Source of the DNA: a candidate division KSB1 bacterium
GTDB lineage: Bacteria > Zhuqueibacterota > JdFR-76 > DREG01
NCBI GenBank assembly: GCA_022566355.1
Contig: JADFJB010000038.1
Location: 1-35,722, forward strand
DNA length: 35,722 nt
Direction of reading: 5' to 3'
This document shows, in pieces, positions 25,140 through 33,392 of this stretch. The position numbers and the translations under genes were made by a program. The notes beneath the pieces are model-generated. The model worked only from the letters and a program-made list of their open reading frames with translations, did no database searches and was not told the DNA's origin. Numbering within the stretch: position 1 is the first letter of the stretch; each line of letters opens with the position of its first letter.

Positions 25140-25317
25140 TTAACCTGATCTATTCATAAACCTTATCACTGTCATCCAGGATGGATCTATTTAACTCTTT
25201 ATTCTATACTTGCTTTTGAGTTTTTCGATCATATCAAACAAGATCCCGTCGTGCGACGGGATGACAACTAAGAGGGATTTATGCTTAAAACTGCAATTCA
25301 TGAATTATCCAGGTTAA
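25140..25317. repeat. TTAACCTG inverted-repeat element, long copy
   Basis: The left end TTAACCTGATCTATTCAT (25140-25157) and the right end ATGAATTATCCAGGTTAA (25300-25317) are imperfect inverse copies. The same ends lie back to back at 7484-7517. Here they are separated by about 142 bases that contain a different palindromic element. Confidence 0.65.
25171..25265. repeat. GTCATCC...GGATGAC element nested in the TTAACCTG element
   Basis: The tips GTCATCC (25171) and GGGATGAC (ending 25265) are inverse. A perfect hairpin, ATCCCGTCG-TG-CGACGGGAT, sits at 25243-25262. Confidence 0.7.
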
Positions 25318-25362
25318 TAATAATTTAGCTCTCACTTTATGATCATACAGAATTCTACGTAC

Positions 25363-25430
25363 AGACCAGGCAGGTTTCAAACTCATTGTGATATCGAATT
25401 ATACTTTCTTGGATAAAACCTGCCAGGTCT
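25363..25430. repeat. AGACCAGGCAGGTTT inverted pair
   Basis: AGACCAGGCAGGTTT at 25363-25377 and AAACCTGCCAGGTCT at 25416-25430 are inverse with one mismatch, around a 38-base AT-rich interior. It is related to the palindromes at 22698-22828. Placed 48 bases past the ThiN stop codon, it may fold as a terminator. Confidence 0.75.
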
Positions 25431-25477
25431 AGATTTACAACACAGAATAAATAGTACTTATTTAGGATTTACTTTGT

Positions 25478-26101
25478 TTAGCCAGGCCAAACATTGTAGA
25501 CAAACAAAGTTCCTTTTTCAACTTTAATTTCTACAGGATTACTCACAATTTCATTACTAAGGCCATCATTCACGGCCCATTCCATAGTACCATTTTCTAA
25601 AGGATACTTTAAACCCCTTACTATGATTCCTTCCGCTTTTCGAAACGCGAAAATACTGACTTGTTGTCCAATTTCCCCGGAAAAACGATATGTATCATTT
25701 ACAAAATTTCCCGAGCCAAAATCATCAACGGTTGTTATGCTTAATCGATCGCTAAACTTTTCAAGAATATTCAAGTTGCAAATTTGATGATCTAATCGAT
25801 CACCAATTAATCCAATGACTGTGATTGTAGTTACTTGTTTACCTAAGGCAAATTGAAGCGTCTTCTCCAGGTCTGTCGCAAATTGACTGGGTTTATGAAT
25901 AAATCGTTCCTTCGGCAGCCGCTCCCTGGTTTGCATGGTTACAGAATCGAGATCGCCAATAACATAATCGGGGTCGATACCTGCTTCTAGCGCACGATTC
26001 CCCCCACCATCTGCGCAGAGAATTAAATCTGCCTGTTCCAAAAAATATTGGTATTTACTTTTCGGTGGGAGAAGAGCGTTTAATATGATTAAAGCAAACA
26101 T
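25478..26101 (-). CDS. thiN: thiamine pyrophosphokinase
   Basis: A 207-residue cytoplasmic enzyme that transfers pyrophosphate from ATP to thiamine, giving thiamine diphosphate in one salvage step. Family motifs are in order: CADGGGNRAL at 29-38, VIGDLDSV at 47-54, ATDLEKTL at 75-82 and GLIGDRLDHQICN at 97-109. The length is normal for bacterial ThiN. The ATG follows a stop codon closely in frame and has a weak ribosome-binding site, so translation may depend on the gene upstream. It is the third gene of a tight unit: alkaline phosphatase ends 35 bases before it, and the AGCS symporter precedes that. Confidence 0.93.
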   Translation of the reverse strand: MFALIILNALLPPKSKYQYFLEQADLILCADGGGNRALEAGIDPDYVIGDLDSVTMQTRERLPKERFIHKPSQFATDLEKTLQFALGKQVTTITVIGLIGDRLDHQICNLNILEKFSDRLSITTVDDFGSGNFVNDTYRFSGEIGQQVSIFAFRKAEGIIVRGLKYPLENGTMEWAVNDGLSNEIVSNPVEIKVEKGTLFVYNVWPG

Positions 26102-26136
26102 ACAGCATCACTGAAAACAGGTGGTAATCATGACCA

Positions 26137-27363
26137 TTAATGATCATTTGCTGCATTTATGATGCGTGGAAAAGGAGTAATATTAAATAAATCTGCAATG
26201 GTTAGTCCAACAAAAGTGTTGTCATGAAGTCCCATAAATCGCTCTGCATTTGGGCCAAATGCAAAGATGGGTATATTTATACCGGTGTGTCCACGAGTGG
26301 TCCAATCCACTCTTAATTTTGAACCATCTATAAGTCCACCATTAATAGATAGACCGCCTGTTTCGTGATCAGCCGTAATAATGACAAGGGTATTGCTATC
26401 AGCAAGGGCAAAGTCCATTGTAACTTTGATAGCCTCATCGAAAAGCAACATTTGCCGGAGTGTATATAATGGTTCATTACTGTGACCGCCCCAATCGATC
26501 TGGCTGCCTTCAACCATAAGAAAAAATCCATCCTCATCTTTACTGAGAATTTCAATGGCTTTCTGGGTCATTTCGGCAATTGAGGGTTCCGGAGCATTCG
26601 TGCTCATTGGTCCAATTTGAAAAAGTCCCAGTAAATGGTCGGAAGTGGCAAGCAACAGTTCTTCCCGAGTGTCGATGAAAGAATAGCCCATATTTTTTGC
26701 TTTCTCGATCAGATTGGGATGACGATCCAAAGAGTCTGCTGGATTAGGAATGAAATTACCTTTACCGCCGCCTAAGATTACGTTTACTTTTGTATCTACC
26801 ATATGCTTGGCTATTTCTCTTTCTTCATACCGTGAAGGCACATGCGCTGCAAAACATGCAGGTGTTGCATGCGTTATTGTTGAGGTCGCAATCAAACCGG
26901 TTGATTTATTCATGTCTCGTGCGCCTTCAAGGACGGTATATAACTTTTGACTATCCGGAGTTACTGAGATCATGCCAGTATTGGTTTTTCTGCCTGTAGC
27001 ATAGGCTGTGGCGCTTGCAGCGGATTCGGTTATCAATGCGTTTGCAGCATGCGTTCGAAGAAATCCGGTCACCGGCATCCGGTCAATATGTAAGAAACCA
27101 TCGGCCCCAACAGCCCGTATTCGTGCAGCATTTATCTGTGCCAATCCCATGCCATCGCCGATCATAAGAATGATATTTTTTATATTCTTTGGAGCGACAA
27201 GAGGATAAGGGTTGTGGTCAGTTGGAGCCGTGTAAAAGCTTACATCAAGCAAAGATACATCATGATGTTCCGGTTCCGCACGCTGCTGCTGGATCAGCGG
27301 GGAACAAGAACTTCCCATAACCATGATGTTTAGTATAATAGCTAAAAAAGCTATCTTTTTCAT
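26137..27363 (-). CDS. exported alkaline phosphatase (PhoA superfamily)
   Basis: A 408-residue alkaline phosphatase hydrolysing phosphate monoesters outside the cytoplasm. I choose the ATG reading MKKIAFLAI, five bases after AGAGG; a GTG six bases upstream overlaps the ribosome-binding region. The signal ends at MGSSC (C20), possibly a lipoprotein although the -3 residue is Gly. Metal and catalytic motifs: LMIGDGMG (D70), TESAASATAYATG with S114 as the nucleophile, and ITADHETGG near the C-terminus. E. coli PhoA has Asp directly before its nucleophile; this protein has Glu (E113), a conservative change. It is the middle gene of a symporter-phosphatase-ThiN unit (gaps of 44 and 35 bases). Confidence 0.92.
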   Translation of the reverse strand: MKKIAFLAIILNIMVMGSSCSPLIQQQRAEPEHHDVSLLDVSFYTAPTDHNPYPLVAPKNIKNIILMIGDGMGLAQINAARIRAVGADGFLHIDRMPVTGFLRTHAANALITESAASATAYATGRKTNTGMISVTPDSQKLYTVLEGARDMNKSTGLIATSTITHATPACFAAHVPSRYEEREIAKHMVDTKVNVILGGGKGNFIPNPADSLDRHPNLIEKAKNMGYSFIDTREELLLATSDHLLGLFQIGPMSTNAPEPSIAEMTQKAIEILSKDEDGFFLMVEGSQIDWGGHSNEPLYTLRQMLLFDEAIKVTMDFALADSNTLVIITADHETGGLSINGGLIDGSKLRVDWTTRGHTGINIPIFAFGPNAERFMGLHDNTFVGLTIADLFNITPFPRIINAANDH

Positions 27364-27407
27364 TAACACCTCTAAATGGTATCTTACAAATTTTACATTA
27401 CGGATTT

Positions 27408-28874
27408 CTAAATTGCGGGTTTGGCCAACTTGTCTCTTGTTACTTTTGCCACAATACCGGTTAAAAACAGTAGACCGATCAAGTTTGGTGCAGCCATCAA
27501 TGCATTGCCAATATTTCCCAGGTTCCAGACAATATTCAAGTAATTAGAACTCTTGCCAGCGATTGGAATCAAGATAGCACCCACAAATAAGAATACGATA
27601 AAGGTATAGCGATAGGGCATGATTACCTTATTGCCGCCCAAATATTCAATACATTTTTCGCCATAGTATGACCAGCCGATCAAGGTTGTATATCCAAAAA
27701 CAAATGAAGCTATGGCAATAACAGCGCCGCCTAAACCCCACGGGATTGCACTGTCAAACGCTTCTTGAGTCACTAAAATACTGGTAATATTATTGGTGGC
27801 ATCCAATCCTTGCCAGGCTTGGGTTTTGATATAGGCGCCGGTTAAAACGATGGTTAGTGTGGTCATCGTGTTAACCACAATGGTATCGATAAAAACACCG
27901 GTCATGGCAATAAGACCATTCTTGGTAGGATCTTCCGAAGTGGAGGCGCCCTGGGCAATTGCCGCAGAACCCAGTCCTGCTTCATTCGACAGTAATCCCC
28001 GGCTGACGCCATTTTGAATTGCCAGGCCAACAGAAGCGCCAAGTAGTGGTTGAAGTCCAAAAGCTGATTTAAAAATAAGAACATAAGCTTCCGGTATTAG
28101 AGTGATGTTCGACAGGATGACCCATAATGCAAAAAACATGTAGAAGAAAATCATTGCTGGAACTAATTTTTCGGACACGCGCCCAATTTTCTTAATTCCA
28201 CCAATGATGACAACGCCTACCAGGATTGCGATGACAGCGCCTATAATAAAATAGTAATAATCCGGCGCATCTTGAGCAGATCCATTTACATATTTATTAA
28301 CAGTATTCGCCGCTGAAAGCGCCATTGAATTGGATTGCGCCATATTTCCGGTTCCTATCAAACAAGCTATGGTGCCACAGACAGCAAATGCCGCTCCTAA
28401 AAATTTCCCCAATTTCTTATTTTTCAAACCGTTTTTTAGGTAATACATGGGGCCACCCGCCATCGTCCCGTTGGGTGCAATTTCACGGTAACGCACACCC
28501 AAAAATCCCTCGGCATATTTTGTAGCCATACCAAATATACCGGCAATCCACATATAAACAGGAGCGCCTGGACCGCCGAGAGCAATTGCGGTAGCAACCC
28601 CGGCTATATTTCCATTCCCCACTGTAGCTGCTAGTGCTGTCATTAAAGCAGCAAAAGGAGAAATATCACCCTTGCCTTCTGTTGATCGCGATTCTTTAGC
28701 GAAAATTAGTTTTAAAGAATGCCAAAAATGTGTGAATTGCAGTCCTTTGGTACGGATGGTCAAATAGATACCCGCTCCCAATAATAAGGCGATCATACCA
28801 GGCCCCCACATAACATTATCAATTTGCGTGGTCCAACTAAGTATATTATCAAAAAACCCTGGATTTTCGTTCAT
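27408..28874 (-). CDS. sodium:alanine/glycine symporter, AGCS family
   Basis: A 488-residue inner-membrane transporter with about ten or eleven hydrophobic segments. The family signature is visible at about 80-97 (ALAATVGNGNIAGVATAI), followed by GGPGAPVYMWIAGIFGM and GGPMYYL. AGCS members carry alanine or glycine into the cell with Na+ or H+. GAAGGA lies seven bases before the ATG. It heads the three-gene unit with alkaline phosphatase and thiamine pyrophosphokinase. No TPP riboswitch is recognisable upstream. The AGCS name fixes the fold and coupling better than the substrate. Confidence 0.93.
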   Translation of the reverse strand: MNENPGFFDNILSWTTQIDNVMWGPGMIALLLGAGIYLTIRTKGLQFTHFWHSLKLIFAKESRSTEGKGDISPFAALMTALAATVGNGNIAGVATAIALGGPGAPVYMWIAGIFGMATKYAEGFLGVRYREIAPNGTMAGGPMYYLKNGLKNKKLGKFLGAAFAVCGTIACLIGTGNMAQSNSMALSAANTVNKYVNGSAQDAPDYYYFIIGAVIAILVGVVIIGGIKKIGRVSEKLVPAMIFFYMFFALWVILSNITLIPEAYVLIFKSAFGLQPLLGASVGLAIQNGVSRGLLSNEAGLGSAAIAQGASTSEDPTKNGLIAMTGVFIDTIVVNTMTTLTIVLTGAYIKTQAWQGLDATNNITSILVTQEAFDSAIPWGLGGAVIAIASFVFGYTTLIGWSYYGEKCIEYLGGNKVIMPYRYTFIVFLFVGAILIPIAGKSSNYLNIVWNLGNIGNALMAAPNLIGLLFLTGIVAKVTRDKLAKPAI

Positions 28875-29273
28875 GAGCCGTTCCTTCTTTTTATTTTTAA
28901 TCCACCAATTTTCATCATCACAAGTTGATTAAAGAACATTAATATACCCAATTAGATCAAAGAGTCAAGAAAATTAAATACTTAATTTTGCATCAGGATA
29001 ATCGAAAATTTAATTGTAAGCGGGGTGTATTAAATCGTTATTGGTTGATTTAGAATTTTGATTTAAACGGCAATGAATCTGATAAAGTTCAACTCAATCC
29101 TTAAAAATATCATAAACCAATGCATATGAAGAATATTCATCTGAGTTTTAAGGTAGAGTTGAATTTGACAATTACCTTGCTACATTAACATAACATATTA
29201 AACCTTTTATAGTGCAATTAGCTTGAATTTTGAGTCAATTTTTTTTGCGATGAAATAAAATTACTTTGGCTTA

Positions 29274-29438
29274 AAATTCGTAATCCTAAATTCTAAACAA
29301 TATCGAAAATTCGAATGTTACAAAATTAAAAACAGGGTAAAACTGATTTACTATACTCAATATGGTTCTTTGTTTTGTTGGTGTATTTGGAATTTTATCA
29401 TTGGAATTTGTTTAGGATTTCGATATTAGCATTTCGAG
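29274..29438. repeat. AT-rich dispersed repeat, near-complete copy
   Basis: It begins ATTCGTAATCCTAAATTCTA and AACAATATCGAAAATTCG and ends ATCATTGGAATTTGTTTAGG and ATTTCG. The same block order occurs in the duplicated unit at 15167-15577. Confidence 0.65.
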
Positions 29439-29562
29439 TTTATTAAGCTTGTATTTATAGTCGGTTTGAGGCGAAGCTTCGCTAGTATTTAATATAAACT
29501 ATGATCACATTCTGGACACTGGTTGCTTAATTTTGATTAAAATCAATGGGTCTTGAAACAAA

Positions 29563-29604
29563 CAGCATCCAGCATCCAGCATCCAGTATCCAGTATCCAG
29601 TATC
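29563..29604. repeat. heptamer satellite, six copies of CAGYATC
   Basis: Three perfect CAGCATC copies are followed by three perfect CAGTATC copies. The array is framed by GAAACAAACAG on the left and CTGTCTGTTTC on the right, which are inverse with one mismatch, so the array sits in the loop of a hairpin. Confidence 0.9.
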
Positions 29605-29678
29605 TGTCTGTTTCTTGAATGAAAACTAATTACCCAAAAACATAACATTAATTTCGATAATACAAAAAAGTACAAGAA

Positions 29679-30452
29679 ATGATTCCAATTCTATTCGAGA
29701 TTGGCCCTTTTCGGGTTGGCAGTTTTGGCTTAATGATGGTGATCGCCTTTTTGATTTGTGTTTATTTTATCCAGAGAGAATTCAAGAAATCCGGGTTTCA
29801 ACCTGAATGGGCGGTAAACATCGTTTTTGTCGGGGCGCTTTGTGGTATTGTTGGAGCCCGCCTGTATTTTATTCTGGAATATTTTAGCGAATTCCTCCGG
29901 GATCCACTTAGCATGCTGCTTAGCGGTAGCGGGCTTACCTGGTATGGCGGTTTCATTGCTGGCTTTATAGGCATCGTTTGGATGATCTATCGATTACCTG
30001 CCCCGACAGTGAAAATGGCGGACATCATCGCTCCAATGGTTTTGTTGGGATATGGTATAGGAAGAATCGGCTGTCTCTTGGCAGGTGATGGTGATTATGG
30101 TTTCGCAACTAATGTACCGTGGGCAATGAGTTTCCCAAATGGATTAGTGCCAACCGAAGTCGCGGTTCATCCCACACCGATTTATGATACTTTAATGTCA
30201 TTTACAGCTTTTCTAATCTTGTGGAATCTACGCAAAAAAATAACGATTCCCGGTTTCATGGTGAGTGGTTTGTTTTTTTGTTATGGTATTATTCGCTTTA
30301 TTTCCGAGTTCTTCCGAACCACACCTAAAGTTTTGTTTGGATGGATGAGTATGGCCCAAATCATAAGTGTTCTCTCGATTGTGTTTGCGATACTTTGCGC
30401 AATTTATTATAATAAAAAAGCGTCTCAAGAAAAAGTGGTAGCCGTCACATGA
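29679..30452 (+). CDS. lgt: prolipoprotein diacylglyceryl transferase
   Basis: A 257-residue inner-membrane enzyme that transfers diacylglycerol from phosphatidylglycerol to the lipobox Cys of prolipoproteins, the first step of lipoprotein maturation. About seven hydrophobic segments are visible. Family features: GARLYF (R61), the signature region GYGIGRIGCLLAGD at 124-137, and HPTPIYD (family HPTQLYE). The HGG motif of E. coli Lgt reads YGG here (Y89 in LTWYGGF), a variant that I believe occurs in other phyla. Several proteins in this window are probable clients (PHP-like protein, alkaline phosphatase, amidohydrolase). The ATG has only a weak ribosome-binding site. No lspA or lnt gene is adjacent. 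Confidence 0.93.
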   Translation: MIPILFEIGPFRVGSFGLMMVIAFLICVYFIQREFKKSGFQPEWAVNIVFVGALCGIVGARLYFILEYFSEFLRDPLSMLLSGSGLTWYGGFIAGFIGIVWMIYRLPAPTVKMADIIAPMVLLGYGIGRIGCLLAGDGDYGFATNVPWAMSFPNGLVPTEVAVHPTPIYDTLMSFTAFLILWNLRKKITIPGFMVSGLFFCYGIIRFISEFFRTTPKVLFGWMSMAQIISVLSIVFAILCAIYYNKKASQEKVVAVT

Positions 30453-30646
30453 GTTAGTCAATGACCGAATTCATACCAATTTTTGAAATGATTAATAAAA
30501 ATAGCTATTTTTACTAAAAGTGTTTGAAAATCCTAATTCCAAATCTCGAAACCTGTTTCTGACAGAGCCTGACCCTGACCGCAGGATCTGGGATTCAGGA
30601 ATTCTAAATAAAGTTCATCAATCATTAATAAAATTAAGGAGGTTTT

Positions 30647-30856
30647 ATGGCTGACAGTGTATATAAAGTTATTGAATTGGTAGGAACCAGCACTGTATCC
30701 TGGGAAGATGCAGCAAAAACTGCAGTTGAAAGAGCCAGTAAGTCCCTTGAAGATTTGAGGGTTGCGGAAGTGGTTGACCAGGATATGAAAATTGAAGACG
30801 GTAAAGTTACCGTATTCAGAACGAAAGTCAGGTTGTCTTTTCGTTTTCGCGACTAA
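30647..30856 (+). CDS. dodecin (flavin-binding storage protein)
   Basis: A 69-residue dodecin. The fold is visible as VYKVIELVGTSTVSWEDAAK, a central helix, and the closing strands KVTVFRTKVRLSFRF. Dodecins form dodecameric shells that bind flavins and may buffer free FMN or riboflavin. The Trp in VSWEDAA (W19) is in the conserved TSW/SW position near the helix start. A strong AAGGAGG lies five bases before the ATG, suggesting high expression. It is preceded by lgt on the same strand (194-base gap) and converges on the SMP-30-like gene, with only 15 bases between the stop codons. Confidence 0.93.
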   Translation: MADSVYKVIELVGTSTVSWEDAAKTAVERASKSLEDLRVAEVVDQDMKIEDGKVTVFRTKVRLSFRFRD

Positions 30857-30871
30857 TAGAGCTCTTTTCGA

Positions 30872-31942
30872 TTAATTTCCCGGTACAGCAATTCTGGCGA
30901 TTGAATCCTCTTCCAGGCTGCCTATGTACAACATTCCATCATGCTCTTGTACGCTTGTCGTAACGCGATAACAATCTGACGAAGCATCTTGTAAATTGTG
31001 AATAACATCTCCTTGCAAGTTTAGCCCTAAAACGAAACTGTGATAGACTGGAGCCGGTTGAAGGAAACCAGGGAGTCTCATGATGATTTTACGAATGAAC
31101 GGCTTTGGCATTAATGCATCAAGTTCCGGCTTTCTGGGAGAAGCAATAGCCAGCCAGAACGTTTCTTTTTCATCGGATGAAATTCCATCCGGGAAACCTG
31201 GCAGGTTATCGATGAAGAGTTCAGATTTGCCTTGATCAGGGCCGCTTAACCAATACCTGGTTATTCGATATTTACCAGTTTCATTGACCAGGACAAAACT
31301 TTGATCCGGACTTACTGCAACTCCGTTGGCAAAGTACAAACTGTCCAGGATTACTTTGGTAATTTTAGTTTTCGGGTCAAAAGAAAGTAGCCTGCCATTG
31401 GGTCGATGCTCGAGCAAATCGGCTGTGTAATTGAGCTGGCCAAATTTATACGATGCATCACTGAAGTAGATCACGCCGTCTGCTGCAACATCCACATCAT
31501 CCGTAAAACCAAATGGGAGGCCGGCTGCTTGAGTGGTGAGAACTTTAATTACCCCCTCCGGAGAAATTGACAATAAACCTTTTTGAGAATCAGCTACGAT
31601 TAAATTTCCATTTGCATCGAAATGCATTCCCAAAGGTCGGCCTTGCGTGTCGGCAAAAATTTCAGGATTGGACCCGTCATTTTGGAAACGAATGATGCGG
31701 CCATCTTCATAGCCACCATAGATTCTACCTTTATCATCGATAGCCACATCCTCCGGTCCGATACCCATGCCCACACCTATTCTCTCAACATCTTTCAGAT
31801 AATCATTTGCAGCATACTGCCCTTCCAACGCAGGCGCTTCAGGAGGCGTCCAGGCAACAGGATCGATGGACACAGGCCAAATAAGCAGATAGATTATAAC
31901 CAGCACGATCAATACGGCGAGTAACTTTATTATTTTTTTCAT
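30872..31942 (-). CDS. SMP-30 / strictosidine synthase-like beta-propeller protein, membrane-anchored
   Basis: A 356-residue six-bladed propeller of the SMP-30/gluconolactonase/strictosidine synthase superfamily. The ATG reading MKKIIKLLAV follows AAGG by six bases; an earlier TTG is less likely. A single N-terminal hydrophobic segment (about 5-24) would anchor it facing the periplasm. Propeller motifs include GPEDVAIDDKGRIYGG, GFTDDVDVAADGVIYFSDAS, FANGVAVSPD and LPGFPDGIS, close to the pattern of APMAP/strictosidine-synthase-like proteins. Members are lactonases or arylesterases, but many are uncharacterised. It lies 72 bases downstream of the RluA-type gene on the same strand, and the spacer holds short ATGATCAAT repeats. 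Confidence 0.82.
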   Translation of the reverse strand: MKKIIKLLAVLIVLVIIYLLIWPVSIDPVAWTPPEAPALEGQYAANDYLKDVERIGVGMGIGPEDVAIDDKGRIYGGYEDGRIIRFQNDGSNPEIFADTQGRPLGMHFDANGNLIVADSQKGLLSISPEGVIKVLTTQAAGLPFGFTDDVDVAADGVIYFSDASYKFGQLNYTADLLEHRPNGRLLSFDPKTKITKVILDSLYFANGVAVSPDQSFVLVNETGKYRITRYWLSGPDQGKSELFIDNLPGFPDGISSDEKETFWLAIASPRKPELDALMPKPFIRKIIMRLPGFLQPAPVYHSFVLGLNLQGDVIHNLQDASSDCYRVTTSVQEHDGMLYIGSLEEDSIARIAVPGN

Positions 31943-32014
31943 AGACAACCTTGTTTACAATGATCAATGGTCAATAAACAATGATCAATAGCAATTAAGG
32001 CAATTAACAACTTT

Positions 32015-32704
32015 TTAACCTCGGTTTATAATTATCCGACAATCATTTGCAAAATATTTTCGCCAGCTGGTTGGCGGTTTTGCCAGCCATTTCATTTTCT
32101 CTTTTCGAACCGGGTGTTCGATCTCAATTGCGTAACAATGTAATGCAAGGTTTTTGCCGTCAAAGGATCTTTGTGCACCATAGCGTAAATCACCCAAAAT
32201 CGGAAACCCAATGTGAGCCAATTGTACGCGGATCTGGTGCGGCCTGCCGGTTTTTGGCTCAACATCTAATAATGAATTTTTGTCCTGGTCTGTAATTCCG
32301 GTCCATTTAAGCTCAGCATATTTCGAGTTTTGTTTTTCTTTCTTTACAATTTTGGTGGTTTGATTCTCTTTCAATAAATAATCCCTGCACACACCTTCAC
32401 CTTTACATTTTCCTTCAACGATGGCCAGGTAGAACTTTTTTATAGAATTCTCACGAAATTGGTTTGAAAGACGACTCGCTGCTTTGGATGTCCGGGCTAA
32501 AACCATCACTCCGGAAACAGGACGATCCAAACGATGGACCAAGCCTGTGTACACCTTGCCAGGTTTGTTAAATTTGTCTTTTATATAGGATTTACAATAG
32601 GACAAAATATCTTCATCGCCGGTTATATCACTTTGTGAAAGAATTCCAGGTGGTTTATTGATCACCAGCAAATGGTTATCCAGGAATAGAATTTTTAGAT
32701 CCAT
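32015..32704 (-). CDS. RluA family pseudouridine synthase
   Basis: A 229-residue RNA pseudouridine synthase. The catalytic motif is HRLDRPVSG with D60 as the nucleophilic Asp; other family motifs are VINKPPG at 14-20, GRPHQIRVQLAHIGFPILGD and LALHCY. There is no S4 RNA-binding domain, and the chain is short, as in TruC/RluA-type enzymes rather than RluC/RluD. The target (rRNA or tRNA uridine) cannot be told from sequence. The ATG has no clear ribosome-binding site. It lies 92 bases after the histidine phosphatase gene and 72 before the SMP-30-like gene on the same strand. Confidence 0.9.
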   Translation of the reverse strand: MDLKILFLDNHLLVINKPPGILSQSDITGDEDILSYCKSYIKDKFNKPGKVYTGLVHRLDRPVSGVMVLARTSKAASRLSNQFRENSIKKFYLAIVEGKCKGEGVCRDYLLKENQTTKIVKKEKQNSKYAELKWTGITDQDKNSLLDVEPKTGRPHQIRVQLAHIGFPILGDLRYGAQRSFDGKNLALHCYAIEIEHPVRKEKMKWLAKPPTSWRKYFANDCRIIINRG

Positions 32705-32796
32705 GAGTATTTAAAACCGACTTTCTTTTAATTCACCGCTTCTAAATCGGTGTTTTAAATAGTGTTTAGAAAGTAGGTTTTTAGAGTTTAACAAAA

Positions 32797-33378
32797 TTAC
32801 TTAAATTTGATTCTTTGGAAATCGCTGCATTTTCTTTTGTTTGGTTTCCCTGGTTCGATTTTCCAGATATGATCGTATTCTTGTATCAAAAGCCAAGTGG
32901 TTTGATCAGACGTGACGATCCCGGCATCCTTATAACATGCTCCTCGTAATCCTGATTTAATTAATAAATACGGGATGATGTTCGAATGAGAGAACAGGAC
33001 GACAGATTGCTCGGCTCCGAATTCTTTGTTTAGTTTTTTCAAAAATCCATCGATTGCAGATGTATCCATGCAGGCTTTTTCTGTCAGGATTGCAATTTTT
33101 TTACTTTCCGATAAGGGAAAAGCAGTGTGCAACGTGCGTGTGGTTGTACTACTGTAAATACCATGGATTTTTTTGGATTTAAAATAATTGGATACTACCG
33201 ATGCAGTTGCAACGCCATCTGCGCTTAGCGGATGATAAGCATCAAGCTGCCGTCCAACCCATGCAGGAATCTTTTCAGCATGGCGAACCAGGTATATAGT
33301 GGGTTGTGCATTTACGTTAATGGATAATAAAACAGCAACAAAATAAATCAGTAAGGCAAAATAAATGTACCTTTTCAT
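32797..33378 (-). CDS. exported histidine phosphatase family protein
   Basis: A 193-residue member of the histidine phosphatase (phosphoglycerate-mutase-like) superfamily. A signal peptide covers about 1-24 (NVNAQ), so it is periplasmic. The catalytic His is in the RHAE motif (H33), the second His in LFSHSN (H131), and SSTTTRTLHTA supplies the phosphate-pocket Arg (R81). Substrate unknown; the exported location argues against SixA-type phosphohistidine signalling. GAGG sits five bases before the ATG. It is 14 bases after the DUF2914 gene and shares an apparent unit with MOSC, DUF2914 and this gene in order. Confidence 0.87.
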   Translation of the reverse strand: MKRYIYFALLIYFVAVLLSINVNAQPTIYLVRHAEKIPAWVGRQLDAYHPLSADGVATASVVSNYFKSKKIHGIYSSTTTRTLHTAFPLSESKKIAILTEKACMDTSAIDGFLKKLNKEFGAEQSVVLFSHSNIIPYLLIKSGLRGACYKDAGIVTSDQTTWLLIQEYDHIWKIEPGKPNKRKCSDFQRIKFK

Positions 33379-33392
33379 AAAAACCTCAATTG

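Larger units (their letters stand above)
24968..25477. other. 510-base gap holding three kinds of repeat
   Basis: No gene is seen. In order it contains a half copy of the AT-rich dispersed repeat (25067-25100, ATTCGTAAGCCTAAATATCG), the TTAACCTG-bounded element with a nested GTCATCC element (25140-25317), and an inverted pair of AGACC.GGCAGGTTT type (25363-25430). It separates the convergent ends of the STAS and thiamine pyrophosphokinase genes, so terminators are expected here. Confidence 0.6.
28875..29678. other. 804-base gene-free gap with a repeat copy and a heptamer satellite
   Basis: No gene is seen on either strand. Bases 28875-29260 are very AT-rich and must include the promoter of the AGCS unit. 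A copy of the AT-rich dispersed repeat spans 29274-29438. A perfect 12-base palindrome, GCGAAGCTTCGC, is at 29471-29482, and six heptamers lie at 29563-29604. The last 70 bases lead into lgt. Confidence 0.55.

Noticed and set aside
28875-29100. TPP riboswitch ahead of the symporter-phosphatase-thiN unit
   Set aside because: I looked for the THI-box CTGAGA and the downstream ACCTGA block on the minus strand and found neither in a plausible arrangement.
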